From: Gammaproteobacteria bacterium
GTDB lineage: Bacteria; Pseudomonadota; Gammaproteobacteria; Steroidobacterales; Woeseiaceae
Length of the DNA stretch: 7,310 nt
Direction: 5' to 3'
NCBI GenBank assembly: GCA_030641695.1
Contig: DAOWGY010000145.1
Location: 1-7,310, forward strand
The notes below the pieces were generated by a model. It saw only the letters and a program-made list of their open reading frames with translations, was not told the DNA's origin and ran no database searches. A program made the translations under genes and the position numbers. Positions 1 to 6,501 of the stretch are shown one piece after another (within the stretch, counting starts at the first letter, position 1; each line of letters opens with the position of its first letter).

Positions 1-294
1 CAGGTCTTCCAGCTCGGCGAGGTAACCGATAGCCTCAACATCCCGGTGCTTGCTTACGGCTTGCGAACCGACTTCCAGGGTGAGCCCTTCGACGGCAGCA
101 AGTACCTGCTGGCCTGGTCCGATAACCTCAGGGAACTCAAGGCGATCTGCCATTGCGGCAGCAAGGCAACGATGGTGATCCGAATGGATGAGAGCGGCGA
201 GCCCGTGCGCGAGGGATCACAGGTCGAGATAGGCGGCAACGACCGCTACTTGTCGATGTGCCGCAAACACTTCAAGAAGAATTACTTCGGCTGA
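1..294 (+). CDS. tdk: Thymidine kinase, C-terminal half (5' end outside window)
   Basis: This is the 3' part of a thymidine kinase gene, 97 codons followed by TGA. The enzyme phosphorylates thymidine to dTMP with ATP in the cytoplasmic pyrimidine salvage pathway. The open frame runs through base 1, so the start, the P-loop and the catalytic Glu of the family's DEAQF motif lie upstream. The visible part begins just after that motif and contains the YGLRTDF segment (residues 19-25 of the fragment), the YLLAWSD segment and the structural zinc site: a C-x-C pair at fragment residues 50 and 52 (bases 148-156), and a C-x-x-H pair in CRKH near the C-terminus. Compared with my memory of E. coli Tdk, the match is nearly continuous, but this protein ends soon after CRKH and lacks E. 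coli's longer tail. It converges with the next gene, 6 nt apart. An internal GTG at 46 is not the start. Identification is secure. Confidence 0.96.
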   Translation, partial: QVFQLGEVTDSLNIPVLAYGLRTDFQGEPFDGSKYLLAWSDNLRELKAICHCGSKATMVIRMDESGEPVREGSQVEIGGNDRYLSMCRKHFKKNYFG

Positions 295-300
295 TACGGC

Positions 301-1587
301 TTACTTATTGCCCATGGTCGGCAAGTCTTCGGTGACCGACGGCAGGATCGCCGTGTTCTCCTGCGCGAGCAGCTTGCGCATGTCCTCGAGCGTTTTCATG
401 ATCGCCGTATCCGCGAATTCAGTGCCGTCCAACGTGCCGCGCGTCGTCGCATGAGGATCGCAGAACTTGATGCGATGATGTCCGATTGTGATGACATCGT
501 CGTGAATCAGCACGTGATTCGAGACGCGCTTGGAGTTCACGTAGGTACCGTTGCTGCTGTTCAGGTCCATCATGAAGGTCGTGTTGCCGTGTCGCACGAG
601 CAGCAAATGATGCCTGCTGACGAAACTGCTCGGAATCGCGACGTCGTTGTGTTCGGAGCGTCCGATCAGGAGCCGCGGTTGATCGAACGACAGTTCCCTG
701 ACGGTGACGCCTTCCTTGCTGACGAACAATTGCGGCGGTTGCGGTACTTCTCCGAGCGCGGCATTGAGATCGGCGATCGAATCTTCATCCCAGGACGCTT
801 GCGGCAGGTCCGGCCGCTCAACCGATGACACCGTGATCGGCAGCGAATCCGCTTTGGCCAGCGCCAGCAGTGCGATGCGATCGAGAACTCCAGGCCAGCC
901 GCCTGATGCATCCCAGAGTTCAACGCACACCGAGTCGGGAAACACGTACTCCGGCACATTGCTGCCCGCCGCGCGTAATTTTTCGCGCAGATAGCCCTTT
1001 GCCTCCTCGCAGGACATTGCCTGCAAGTGAATGTCGGCAGTAACTCGCTTCGCGACCCCTGTCATGGCGGGCGCTTCGATGATGGAGCCCAGCGAGCGGT
1101 CGCTAACCAGCACCATCTTCAACGCGCTGAATTGCCTGAGCTTGAGTTCTGCCAGTTCACACAATGCGCGCAGTGCACTGGGGTTCAGCCTGTGCGTATT
1201 CTCGACGATGAGCAGTGGCGGTTCGTGTGATGCGGTTTGCTGCAACGCGAAGACGCGCAACATCGCGAGCAATTCGCTCGTGGTGTTGCATTCGATCTCG
1301 TAACCGAATTGTCGCAACGCACCCTCAAGGAGGCCCGCAGTGTTGAGGCCGGTACCGTCAACAATGGCATACTCGCAATCCTCGTCGAGGTGTTCGGCAA
1401 AAAATCGCACCAACGTGGATTTTCCGGACAAAGGGGGCCCTTGCAGCAAAGCGAGCCCGGTGTGCTTTTCGCAAGATTTGCGAATAGCATCGAGTGCCTC
1501 TGTGTGAGAGGCATACGGTACGATAGACACCGGTTTACCGTGCGTGCGGAATGGTTGTTCCCTGAGACCAGCCGCGGCCAAATCCAT
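301..1587 (-). CDS. ExeA/GspA-type AAA ATPase fused to a C-terminal FHA domain
   Basis: This 428-residue cytoplasmic-looking protein has no signal peptide or membrane segment that I can see. Residues 1-250 read as an ExeA/GspA-like AAA ATPase: the family N-terminus GLREQPF (7-13), a Walker A GPPLSGKST (50-58), a Walker B-like LLIVEN (125-130), a sensor-1-like strand (158-162), and the family's lid region (RVTADIHL, then SGGWPGVLDR near 228-237). Residues about 300-376 form a canonical FHA phosphothreonine-binding domain, with GR (309-310), SRHH (324-327) and NSSNGTYVN (343-351). The last 48 residues are rich in threonine and acids. Usual ExeA proteins instead carry a membrane helix and a peptidoglycan-binding domain. 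The ATG at 1587 is chosen because the homology begins at once and an in-frame TAA lies a short way upstream; the nearest GGAG sits 13 nt before the ATG, which is far. The gene diverges from ccmA and converges on tdk. The domains are clear. The role is unknown; a phosphorylation-responsive ATPase is an inference. Confidence 0.9.
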   Translation of the reverse strand: MDLAAAGLREQPFRTHGKPVSIVPYASHTEALDAIRKSCEKHTGLALLQGPPLSGKSTLVRFFAEHLDEDCEYAIVDGTGLNTAGLLEGALRQFGYEIECNTTSELLAMLRVFALQQTASHEPPLLIVENTHRLNPSALRALCELAELKLRQFSALKMVLVSDRSLGSIIEAPAMTGVAKRVTADIHLQAMSCEEAKGYLREKLRAAGSNVPEYVFPDSVCVELWDASGGWPGVLDRIALLALAKADSLPITVSSVERPDLPQASWDEDSIADLNAALGEVPQPPQLFVSKEGVTVRELSFDQPRLLIGRSEHNDVAIPSSFVSRHHLLLVRHGNTTFMMDLNSSNGTYVNSKRVSNHVLIHDDVITIGHHRIKFCDPHATTRGTLDGTEFADTAIMKTLEDMRKLLAQENTAILPSVTEDLPTMGNK

Positions 1588-1647
1588 GTGCTTGAACTTG
1601 CTCCAGTTATTGAGTATTTGTCCTTATTGTCGGAACCCGGACAGCTT

Positions 1648-1659
1648 TTTGTGTACAAA
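1648..1659. repeat. Short inverted repeat TTTGT-GT-ACAAA
   Basis: Two 5-bp arms separated by 2 bp form an inverted repeat in the divergent intergenic region, just inside the predicted start of the leftward transcript. It could be an operator half-site pair. A match this short can also arise by chance in AT-rich DNA. Confidence 0.25.
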
Positions 1660-1675
1660 TTGAACCGAGTCCGTC

Positions 1676-1704
1676 AGTCTACGGTCGCTTGGCAGGCCGT
1701 GCAA
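1676..1704 (-). promoter_or_regulatory. Possible sigma70 promoter for the ATPase-FHA gene
   Basis: Read on the minus strand, TTGCAC (1704-1699) and TAGACT (1681-1676) are 17 bp apart. They match the -35 and -10 consensus at 3 and 4 of 6 positions. Transcription would begin near 1669 and leave a leader of about 80 nt before the ATG at 1587. Spacing and location fit, but the hexamers are weak, so this is only a candidate. Confidence 0.28.
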
Positions 1705-1768
1705 ATCAAAAAATGGTGATTTCTTTGTGCATCATGAGGACGCACTCGCGTTCAATAAGCAACATTAA

Positions 1769-1796
1769 TTAATCGTCATAACTCGCTAAATATAAA
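1769..1796 (+). promoter_or_regulatory. Possible sigma70 promoter for the ccm operon
   Basis: A TATAAA at 1791-1796 (5 of 6 to the -10 consensus) lies 16 bp after TTAATC at 1769-1774 (3 of 6 to the -35). It sits in the most AT-rich strip of the window, roughly 1751-1820, just before the first ccm gene. Initiation near 1803 would give a leader of about 27 nt. The -35 is poor, so an activator may be needed; the 10-bp palindrome ATTAATTAAT (1764-1773) overlaps it. I saw no full FNR or CRP site. Confidence 0.35.
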
Positions 1797-1829
1797 TGAA
1801 TTTTTCTGGTCAAAAAAAAGCGTCTGCGA

Positions 1830-2462
1830 ATGGCGACGGGGTCCGGGGCCTTGACAACACAGTTATCCGGTAGAGACCTCACCTTGTTCCGCGGCGATCG
1901 ATGCCTGTTTCAGGATGTCGGTTTTGCGCTGCAAGCAGGGGAATTACTGCTATTCGAGGGCTCGAACGGCAGCGGCAAGACCAGCCTGATGAAAGCGATG
2001 GTCGGCTTGCTCGAGTTCGAGAGCGGCGTCATCGAATGGAATGGCAAGCCGGTAGGCGAGCAGCGTCAGGTGTTTCACGGATCTCTGGTCTGGATGGCGC
2101 ACCGGGTTGGCCTCAAAGCCGACCTGACACTGGTAGAGAACCTGCATTTCGAGTCTGCGTTGCGGCCGCAATCGGCCGACGACCTGGATTCGGTTCTTGA
2201 ACGCCTCGATATTAGTCGCCTGAAGCCACTGCCTTTGAGATCCCTGTCAGCAGGTCAACAGCGGCGTGTCGCACTGGCTCGCATGTTACTGGCGGACGTC
2301 CCGTTGTGGCTCATGGATGAACCGTTCACCAACCTCGATCGTGAGGGTCGTGCGCTCGTCATGCGTCTCGTCAAGGAACATCTCGCCAAAGGCGGGCTAT
2401 GCGCCATGGCAGCGCACCAGGATGTCGAGATCGACGCCACAGTGAAAAAAGTGGTGCTGTGA
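1830..2462 (+). CDS. ccmA: Heme exporter ATP-binding protein CcmA
   Basis: This is the cytoplasmic ATPase subunit of the CcmAB ABC complex. ATP hydrolysis here is needed to release holo-CcmE from the CcmC-CcmD-CcmE complex rather than to move heme itself (family knowledge). The 210-residue protein has Walker A GSNGSGKT (44-51), the CcmA-type Q-loop region HRVGLKADLT (91-100), the ABC signature LSAGQQRR (139-146), Walker B with DEP (163-165) and an H-loop His at 196. Length is close to the usual 200-210. The ATG at 1830 has no recognisable Shine-Dalgarno sequence. A TTG at 1851, after two GGGG runs, would remove 7 residues and still leave the conserved domain whole, so the start is uncertain. 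It is the first gene of the ccm operon, and its TGA shares one base with the ccmB ATG. Confidence 0.95.
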   Translation: MATGSGALTTQLSGRDLTLFRGDRCLFQDVGFALQAGELLLFEGSNGSGKTSLMKAMVGLLEFESGVIEWNGKPVGEQRQVFHGSLVWMAHRVGLKADLTLVENLHFESALRPQSADDLDSVLERLDISRLKPLPLRSLSAGQQRRVALARMLLADVPLWLMDEPFTNLDREGRALVMRLVKEHLAKGGLCAMAAHQDVEIDATVKKVVL

Positions 2463-3160
2463 TGAGCGCTCCCCAACGCGATGTGCCCGGCATGTTGGAC
2501 AGCCTGTTCGCCGTTGCGAGACGGGACCTGCTGCTGGCGTGGAAGCGGCCCGGCGACGTTCTCAATCCACTGTTCTTCTTCGCTATGGTCTGCACATTGT
2601 TCCCGTTGGCCGTGGGGCCAAGTGCGGAGCAACTTACGTTCAGCGGCCCTGGCGTTCTTTGGGTCGCCGCGCTGCTGGCCATGTTAATCGCCCTTAACAG
2701 CCTGTTCCTTTCTGACTTTGATGACGGCAGCCTCGAGCAACTGCTTGTGAGTCCGCAACCCCTGCCGTTGTTGGCGATCGGCAAGACAGCCGCTCACTGG
2801 CTGACGAGCGGCCTGCCGCTCGTACTGGTTTCTCCCATCGTGGCTATCACTTATCGAATGCCCGGCAGCGTTGTTGTAGTGTTGATGCTGACCCTGACGC
2901 TTGGCACGATGAGCCTGAGCTTGCTAGGCTCGATCGGCGCGGCGCTGACCGTCGGACTGCATCGCGGCACCGCATTGCTAAGTCTGCTGATTCTGCCGCT
3001 TTCGATGCCGGTCTTAATTATTGGCGCAAACACCGTGTCGCTTGCGGCCGGAAACGAGACATATTCTGCCGGAGTCTGGGCACTGGCCGCGTATGCGGTG
3101 GGTGCGCTGAGTCTGGCGCCTTTTGCTACAGCAGCCGCATTACGTATCAGTAACGAGTAG
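2462..3160 (+). CDS. ccmB: Heme exporter membrane protein CcmB
   Basis: This is the membrane subunit that pairs with CcmA in cytochrome c maturation. The 232-residue protein begins with an amphipathic RDLLLAWKRPGDVLNP segment, followed by about six hydrophobic helices. Family landmarks as I remember them from E. coli CcmB are FFFAMVCTLFPLAVGP, DGSLEQLL, AHWLTSGLPL, ALTVGLHRG and the C-terminal PFATAAALRIS, all present and in order. The ATG at 2462 is chosen because it overlaps the ccmA stop by one base (TGATG), which suggests translational coupling. An ATG at 2492 is a shorter alternative. The same frame is open upstream to 2399, but that stretch lies inside ccmA and is not family-like. No strong ribosome binding site precedes the start. 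Confidence 0.95.
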   Translation: MSAPQRDVPGMLDSLFAVARRDLLLAWKRPGDVLNPLFFFAMVCTLFPLAVGPSAEQLTFSGPGVLWVAALLAMLIALNSLFLSDFDDGSLEQLLVSPQPLPLLAIGKTAAHWLTSGLPLVLVSPIVAITYRMPGSVVVVLMLTLTLGTMSLSLLGSIGAALTVGLHRGTALLSLLILPLSMPVLIIGANTVSLAAGNETYSAGVWALAAYAVGALSLAPFATAAALRISNE

Positions 3161-3171
3161 AATCCCCGCCC

Positions 3172-3924
3172 ATGTGGAAATGGTTTCACCAGTTGGCGTC
3201 GCCGCCACACTTCTATCGAATTGCCCCCGTTTTCAGCACCTGGCTGCTGTTACCGGGGCTGGCACTCATTGCGTACGGTGCGTACGCGGGCCTGTTTCTG
3301 GCGCCCGCTGATTATCAGCAGGGCGACGCGTTTCGTATCATTTACGTGCATGTGCCGGCCGCATACCTGTCGATGATGGCGTACATGATCATGGCGGTCG
3401 CCGGCGGAATCGGGTTGATCTGGCGCATGAAGCTGGCGCATTCGGTTGCCGCGTCGGCGGCGCCGCTCGGAGCGTGGTTCACGTTCCTGGCCCTCGCGAC
3501 CGGCTCGATCTGGGGTCGCCCGATGTGGGGCACATGGTGGGAGTGGGCGGACCCGCGCATGATGTCCGAACTGATCCTGTTGTTCTTCTACTTCGGCTAT
3601 ATGGCGTTGCGGTCCGCGATCGACGACACCGCCAAGGCCGACAAGGCGAGTGCGGTACTGGCTCTCGTCGGCGTCGTCAACGTCATCATCGTGCATTACT
3701 CGGTTCAATGGTGGAGCTCGCTGCACCAGGGCCGGACCATTATGGCCGAAGGCGGTCCGGCGATGGACCCGGCGATGCTGCGTCCGCTGCTGGCGATGAT
3801 ATTCGGATTTACGCTGGTATTCGGCTCGCTGCTGCTGCGGCGAACCCGTACCGAGGTTTTGCACCGTGAACGACGAACGCGGTGGGTCAGGGATTTGATT
3901 CTTGCACCGGAGGGCAACAGCTGA
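3172..3924 (+). CDS. ccmC: Heme-handling protein CcmC, with an altered WWD motif
   Basis: This inner-membrane protein holds heme at its periplasmic face and delivers it to CcmE. The 250-residue sequence has about six membrane helices. His60 (in YVHVPAAY) and His185 (in LHQG) correspond to the two axial heme ligands known in E. coli CcmC (His60 and His184). Between them lies the tryptophan-rich WWD domain: residues 119-134 read WGTWWEWADPRMMSEL, where the family has WGTWWxWDxRLTSxL. One residue is therefore inserted and the LT is replaced by MM, which also explains the +1 shift of the second His. The reading frame is intact across it. The start at 3172 matches the E. coli N-terminus (MWK, then HQLA). 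It follows ccmB by 11 nt, the only gap in the operon, and no good ribosome binding site is visible. Identity is secure. Confidence 0.96.
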   Translation: MWKWFHQLASPPHFYRIAPVFSTWLLLPGLALIAYGAYAGLFLAPADYQQGDAFRIIYVHVPAAYLSMMAYMIMAVAGGIGLIWRMKLAHSVAASAAPLGAWFTFLALATGSIWGRPMWGTWWEWADPRMMSELILLFFYFGYMALRSAIDDTAKADKASAVLALVGVVNVIIVHYSVQWWSSLHQGRTIMAEGGPAMDPAMLRPLLAMIFGFTLVFGSLLLRRTRTEVLHRERRTRWVRDLILAPEGNS

Positions 3925-4085
3925 TGGAAGGTGTCGCGATGGGCGGCTACGCTCCGTATGTGTGGACCTGTTTCGGTCTGACGCTACTGGTATTGATTAT
4001 TAACGAATGGCGCATACGGGTGCGGCACACGTCCGTGTACCGCGATATCGAGGTGCGCATCAAAGCACTGGAGGGACATGAATGA
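3924..4085 (+). CDS. ccmD: Small membrane protein CcmD
   Basis: This 53-residue single-helix protein is the small partner that stabilises CcmC-CcmE and helps release holo-CcmE from the CcmABC complex. The family signature MGGYAPYVW (residues 6-14) is followed by one hydrophobic helix (about 15-26) and a basic, charged cytoplasmic tail ending in EVRIKALEG, typical of CcmD. There are two plausible starts. ATG 3924 overlaps the ccmC stop by one base, with GGAGG 10 nt upstream. ATG 3939 has a better placed GGAAGG and gives 48 residues. I prefer 3924 because related proteins usually carry a few residues, ending in Ala, before MGGYA. The stop overlaps the ccmE start in ATGA. Confidence 0.9.
   Translation: MEGVAMGGYAPYVWTCFGLTLLVLIINEWRIRVRHTSVYRDIEVRIKALEGHE
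3926..3931 (+). promoter_or_regulatory. Ribosome binding site that could select a second ccmD start
   Basis: GGAAGG lies 7 nt before the ATG at 3939, inside the first codons of the longer ccmD reading. It is better spaced than the GGAGG (3909-3913) that serves ATG 3924, so initiation at either or both codons is possible. Confidence 0.45.
4070..4075 (+). promoter_or_regulatory. Ribosome binding site of ccmE
   Basis: GGAGGG is placed 6 nt before the ATG at 4082 and fixes this as the ccmE start. The out-of-frame ATG at 4078 is only 2 nt from it, too close for use. Confidence 0.7.
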
Positions 4086-4552
4086 AACCAAGGCAGCAGC
4101 GGATGCTGGCCGTGGGCCTGGCGTTGGCGGGCGTCGCAATCGCGGCAGGGCTGACCCTGCGTGCGTTCAAGGACAACATGATGTTCTTCATCGAGATCTC
4201 CGATGTGATCGCCGGCGAATATCCGAAAGAGCGCAATTTCAGGATTGGCGGTCTCGTCGTCGAGGGCAGTATCGAACGCGCAGAAGGGTCGCTCGATATG
4301 GCGTTCCTGGTCACCGATACGCGCTGTGACCTGACGGTGACCTACAGCGGCGTCGTTCCCGATCTGTTCCGCGAGGGTCAAGGCGTTGTGGCACACGGTC
4401 GCATGAATGAGGACGTGTTCGTCGCCGACAGGATTCTCGCGAAACATGACGAGAATTACATGGCGCCCGAGGTTGCCGAATCGCTCGCAAAACACGTGCA
4501 AGATGAAACGGCCTCCCTGCAGGGACGGTCGGCTGGGTGTGATTCGCAATGA
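4082..4552 (+). CDS. ccmE: Periplasmic heme chaperone CcmE
   Basis: CcmE takes heme from CcmC, binds it covalently through a histidine, and passes it to the CcmF-CcmH ligase. The 156-residue protein has a basic N-terminus and one membrane anchor (about 9-26), then a periplasmic OB-fold domain (FRIGGLVVEGSI at 53-64, VTYSGVVPDLFREGQGVVAHG at 86-106). The heme site is AKHDENY, with covalent His122 and axial Tyr126, corresponding to His130 and Tyr134 of E. coli. Residues 35-45 read FFIEISDVIAG, where most homologues I recall have a form of YFYTPSxVxxG, so the usual Thr-Pro is missing. The residue after YM is Ala rather than the common Pro. The start at 4082 has a strong GGAGGG and overlaps the ccmD stop; the stop overlaps the ccmF ATG by 4 nt. 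Confidence 0.95.
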   Translation: MKPRQQRMLAVGLALAGVAIAAGLTLRAFKDNMMFFIEISDVIAGEYPKERNFRIGGLVVEGSIERAEGSLDMAFLVTDTRCDLTVTYSGVVPDLFREGQGVVAHGRMNEDVFVADRILAKHDENYMAPEVAESLAKHVQDETASLQGRSAGCDSQ

Positions 4553-6501
4553 TTCCCGAGATCGGACACTTCGCGCTGATCCTGGCGCTCTCGCTGGCAC
4601 TGTGCCAGGGCGTGTTGCCGTTCATCGGCGCGCATCGCAACGATGCCGCGATGATGGCCGTCGGACGCACGGCAGCTAACGGGCAGTTCTTTTTTGTCGC
4701 GTTCGCGTTCGGCTGTCTCGTCTGGGCGTTCGTGCAAAGCGATTTCTCCGTAGCGTACGTGGCGAATCATTCGCAGCTGTCGCTGCCAACGGTTTACAAG
4801 GTCTCGGCCGTGTGGGGCGCTCATGAAGGCTCATTGCTGATGTGGGTGTTGATTCTCTCGATGTGGACGGTCGCGGTCGGCCACTTCAGTCGCAATCTGC
4901 CTGATTCGTTTGTGGCACGAGTGCTCGGAGTGCTCGGCTTGCTTTCGACGGGTTTCCTGTTGTTCACGTTGCTGACGTCGAATCCCTTCGCTCGGCTGTC
5001 GCCGGCACCGGCTGACGGCGGGGATCTGAATCCGCTGTTGCAGGATCCCGGCCTCGCGATTCACCCGCCCATTCTTTACGCGGGCTATGTCGGATTTTCG
5101 GTGGCTTTCGCATTTGCCATTGCAGCCATGATCAGTGGCAACCTCGACAGGACGTGGGCAAAGTGGACACGGCCATGGACAACGGTCGCATGGCTTTTTC
5201 TGACTGTCGGCATCGCGCTTGGAAGCTGGTGGGCATACTATGAACTCGGCTGGGGCGGCTGGTGGTTCTGGGATCCCGTCGAGAACGCATCTTTCATGCC
5301 CTGGCTCGTCGGCACCGCATTGATACATTCGCTCGCTGTCACGGAGCGGCGCGGATTGTTCAAGAGCTGGACGCTGTTACTCGCAATTGCCGCATTTTCG
5401 CTGAGCTTGCTCGGCACATTCCTGGTGCGCTCCGGCATCCTGGTTTCAGTGCACGCCTTCGCGACGGATCCGACACGTGGCTTTTTCATACTGACGTTTC
5501 TCGGCATCGTCATTATCAGTGCACTTGTCCTGTATGCCTGGCGTGCGCCGAGCATGGATTCGACGGCTGGCTTTCGACCGCTGTCGCGCGAGACGTTTCT
5601 GTTGCTGAATAATGTATTGCTGGTAATTGCCGCGACGCTGGTATTCCTGGGCACGCTGGCGCCGTTGGTCGTCGAAGTCCTCAACGCCGGCAAGATCTCG
5701 GTCGGTGCGCCCTGGTTCGAGATTGCGTTTGCTATTCCTATGTTGCCGCTCGTGTTCCTGATGGGGCTCGGGATGCATACGGCCTGGCGTTCGCAGCCAG
5801 CGGAACCCTGGCTTCGCATGCTGCGTATTCCGGCCATCGTGGCCGTCGTCGTCGGCGTCCTGATTCCCGGTCTGTTTTACGGCCGCTTCGGATTGCTCGT
5901 TTGCATCGGCGTTGTTGCAGCCGTATGGGTCGTCGCGACATCGCTGATTCAGCCGATTCGGTCCTGGCGGAGCGGAGTACGGCTGACACCCGCGGTGCTC
6001 GGCATGTCTATCGCCCATCTCGGCGTCGGACTGTTCGTCCTGGGCGTTACGACGGTATCCGCGTTCAGTATCGAAACCGATCGCGCGCTGCGTCCCGGCG
6101 AGTCCATCGAGATAGGCGACTACCGCTACGAGATGCGGGAACTGCGCGATGTCGATGGACCGAACTACTTCGCTCGTGAAGCGATCGTCGAAATACGTCG
6201 TGGTGGGGAATTTGTCGGCGTAGTCCGGCCGCAAAAACGCCAGTACCTGGTGCAGAAGAGCTGGATGACAGAGGCTGGAATTGATGCCGGCTGGAACCGC
6301 GATCTGTTCGTCGCACTCGGTGACCAGATCGGCAGCGATGTCTGGAGCGTACGGGTGCAATACAAACCGATGATTCGCTTCATCTGGCTGGGTGCGCTGG
6401 TGATGGCCCTCGGTGGCCTGATCGCCGTCAGCGATCGCCGCTACCGCGTGGCCTCGCGAGCCGAAGATCGCGTCAAGGGCGCAGTGCCGGAGAGCGCCTG
6501 A
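4549..6501 (+). CDS. ccmF: Cytochrome c-heme ligase CcmF
   Basis: CcmF is the large inner-membrane component of the System I ligase. It reduces and attaches heme from holo-CcmE to the CXXCH site of apocytochrome c. At 650 residues it has the normal length, with many membrane helices. The WWD domain is canonical (WGGWWFWDPVEN, 235-246). Four histidines sit where E. coli CcmF has its heme-b ligands (His261, His491) and periplasmic heme ligands (His173, His303): here His260 (LIHS), His490 (SIAHLG), His172 (IHPPILYAGYVG) and His302 (VHAFATDP), all offset by one. A large periplasmic loop (about 508-608) precedes the last helix (about 611-626). The start at 4549 overlaps the ccmE stop in ATGA and has only a weak GGGTGTG upstream, so coupling to ccmE is likely. 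The TGA shares one base with the ccmG ATG. Confidence 0.97.
   Translation: MIPEIGHFALILALSLALCQGVLPFIGAHRNDAAMMAVGRTAANGQFFFVAFAFGCLVWAFVQSDFSVAYVANHSQLSLPTVYKVSAVWGAHEGSLLMWVLILSMWTVAVGHFSRNLPDSFVARVLGVLGLLSTGFLLFTLLTSNPFARLSPAPADGGDLNPLLQDPGLAIHPPILYAGYVGFSVAFAFAIAAMISGNLDRTWAKWTRPWTTVAWLFLTVGIALGSWWAYYELGWGGWWFWDPVENASFMPWLVGTALIHSLAVTERRGLFKSWTLLLAIAAFSLSLLGTFLVRSGILVSVHAFATDPTRGFFILTFLGIVIISALVLYAWRAPSMDSTAGFRPLSRETFLLLNNVLLVIAATLVFLGTLAPLVVEVLNAGKISVGAPWFEIAFAIPMLPLVFLMGLGMHTAWRSQPAEPWLRMLRIPAIVAVVVGVLIPGLFYGRFGLLVCIGVVAAVWVVATSLIQPIRSWRSGVRLTPAVLGMSIAHLGVGLFVLGVTTVSAFSIETDRALRPGESIEIGDYRYEMRELRDVDGPNYFAREAIVEIRRGGEFVGVVRPQKRQYLVQKSWMTEAGIDAGWNRDLFVALGDQIGSDVWSVRVQYKPMIRFIWLGALVMALGGLIAVSDRRYRVASRAEDRVKGAVPESA

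Noticed and set aside
317..340. GTCGG...CCGAC as a terminator hairpin between tdk and the ATPase-FHA gene
   Set aside because: The stem is only 5 bp with a 14-nt loop and no T-run, and it lies inside the coding sequence of the minus-strand gene.
1696..1709. A possible FNR (anaerobic regulator) site around ATCAA at 1705-1709
   Set aside because: Only one half-site is present. The position of the other arm shows nothing like TTGAT.
1237..1719. A 160-codon plus-strand frame opposite the ATPase-FHA gene
   Set aside because: It is antisense to a gene with two clear domains. Its translation shows no domain or start signal, and long antisense frames are expected in GC-rich coding DNA.
1713..1772. 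A 19-codon plus-strand ORF (ATG to TAA) in the intergenic region
   Set aside because: It is very short, has no ribosome binding site, has no recognisable composition or homology, and runs across the predicted ccm promoter.
1801..1819. T5 and A8 tracts around CTGGTC as a terminator or leader hairpin before ccmA
   Set aside because: The arms are only A-T pairs with no GC stem, so the structure would be very weak. It is more likely part of the AT-rich promoter and leader.
3250..3864. A 204-codon minus-strand frame opposite ccmC
   Set aside because: It is a shadow of ccmC: low-complexity basic composition, no motif and no start context.
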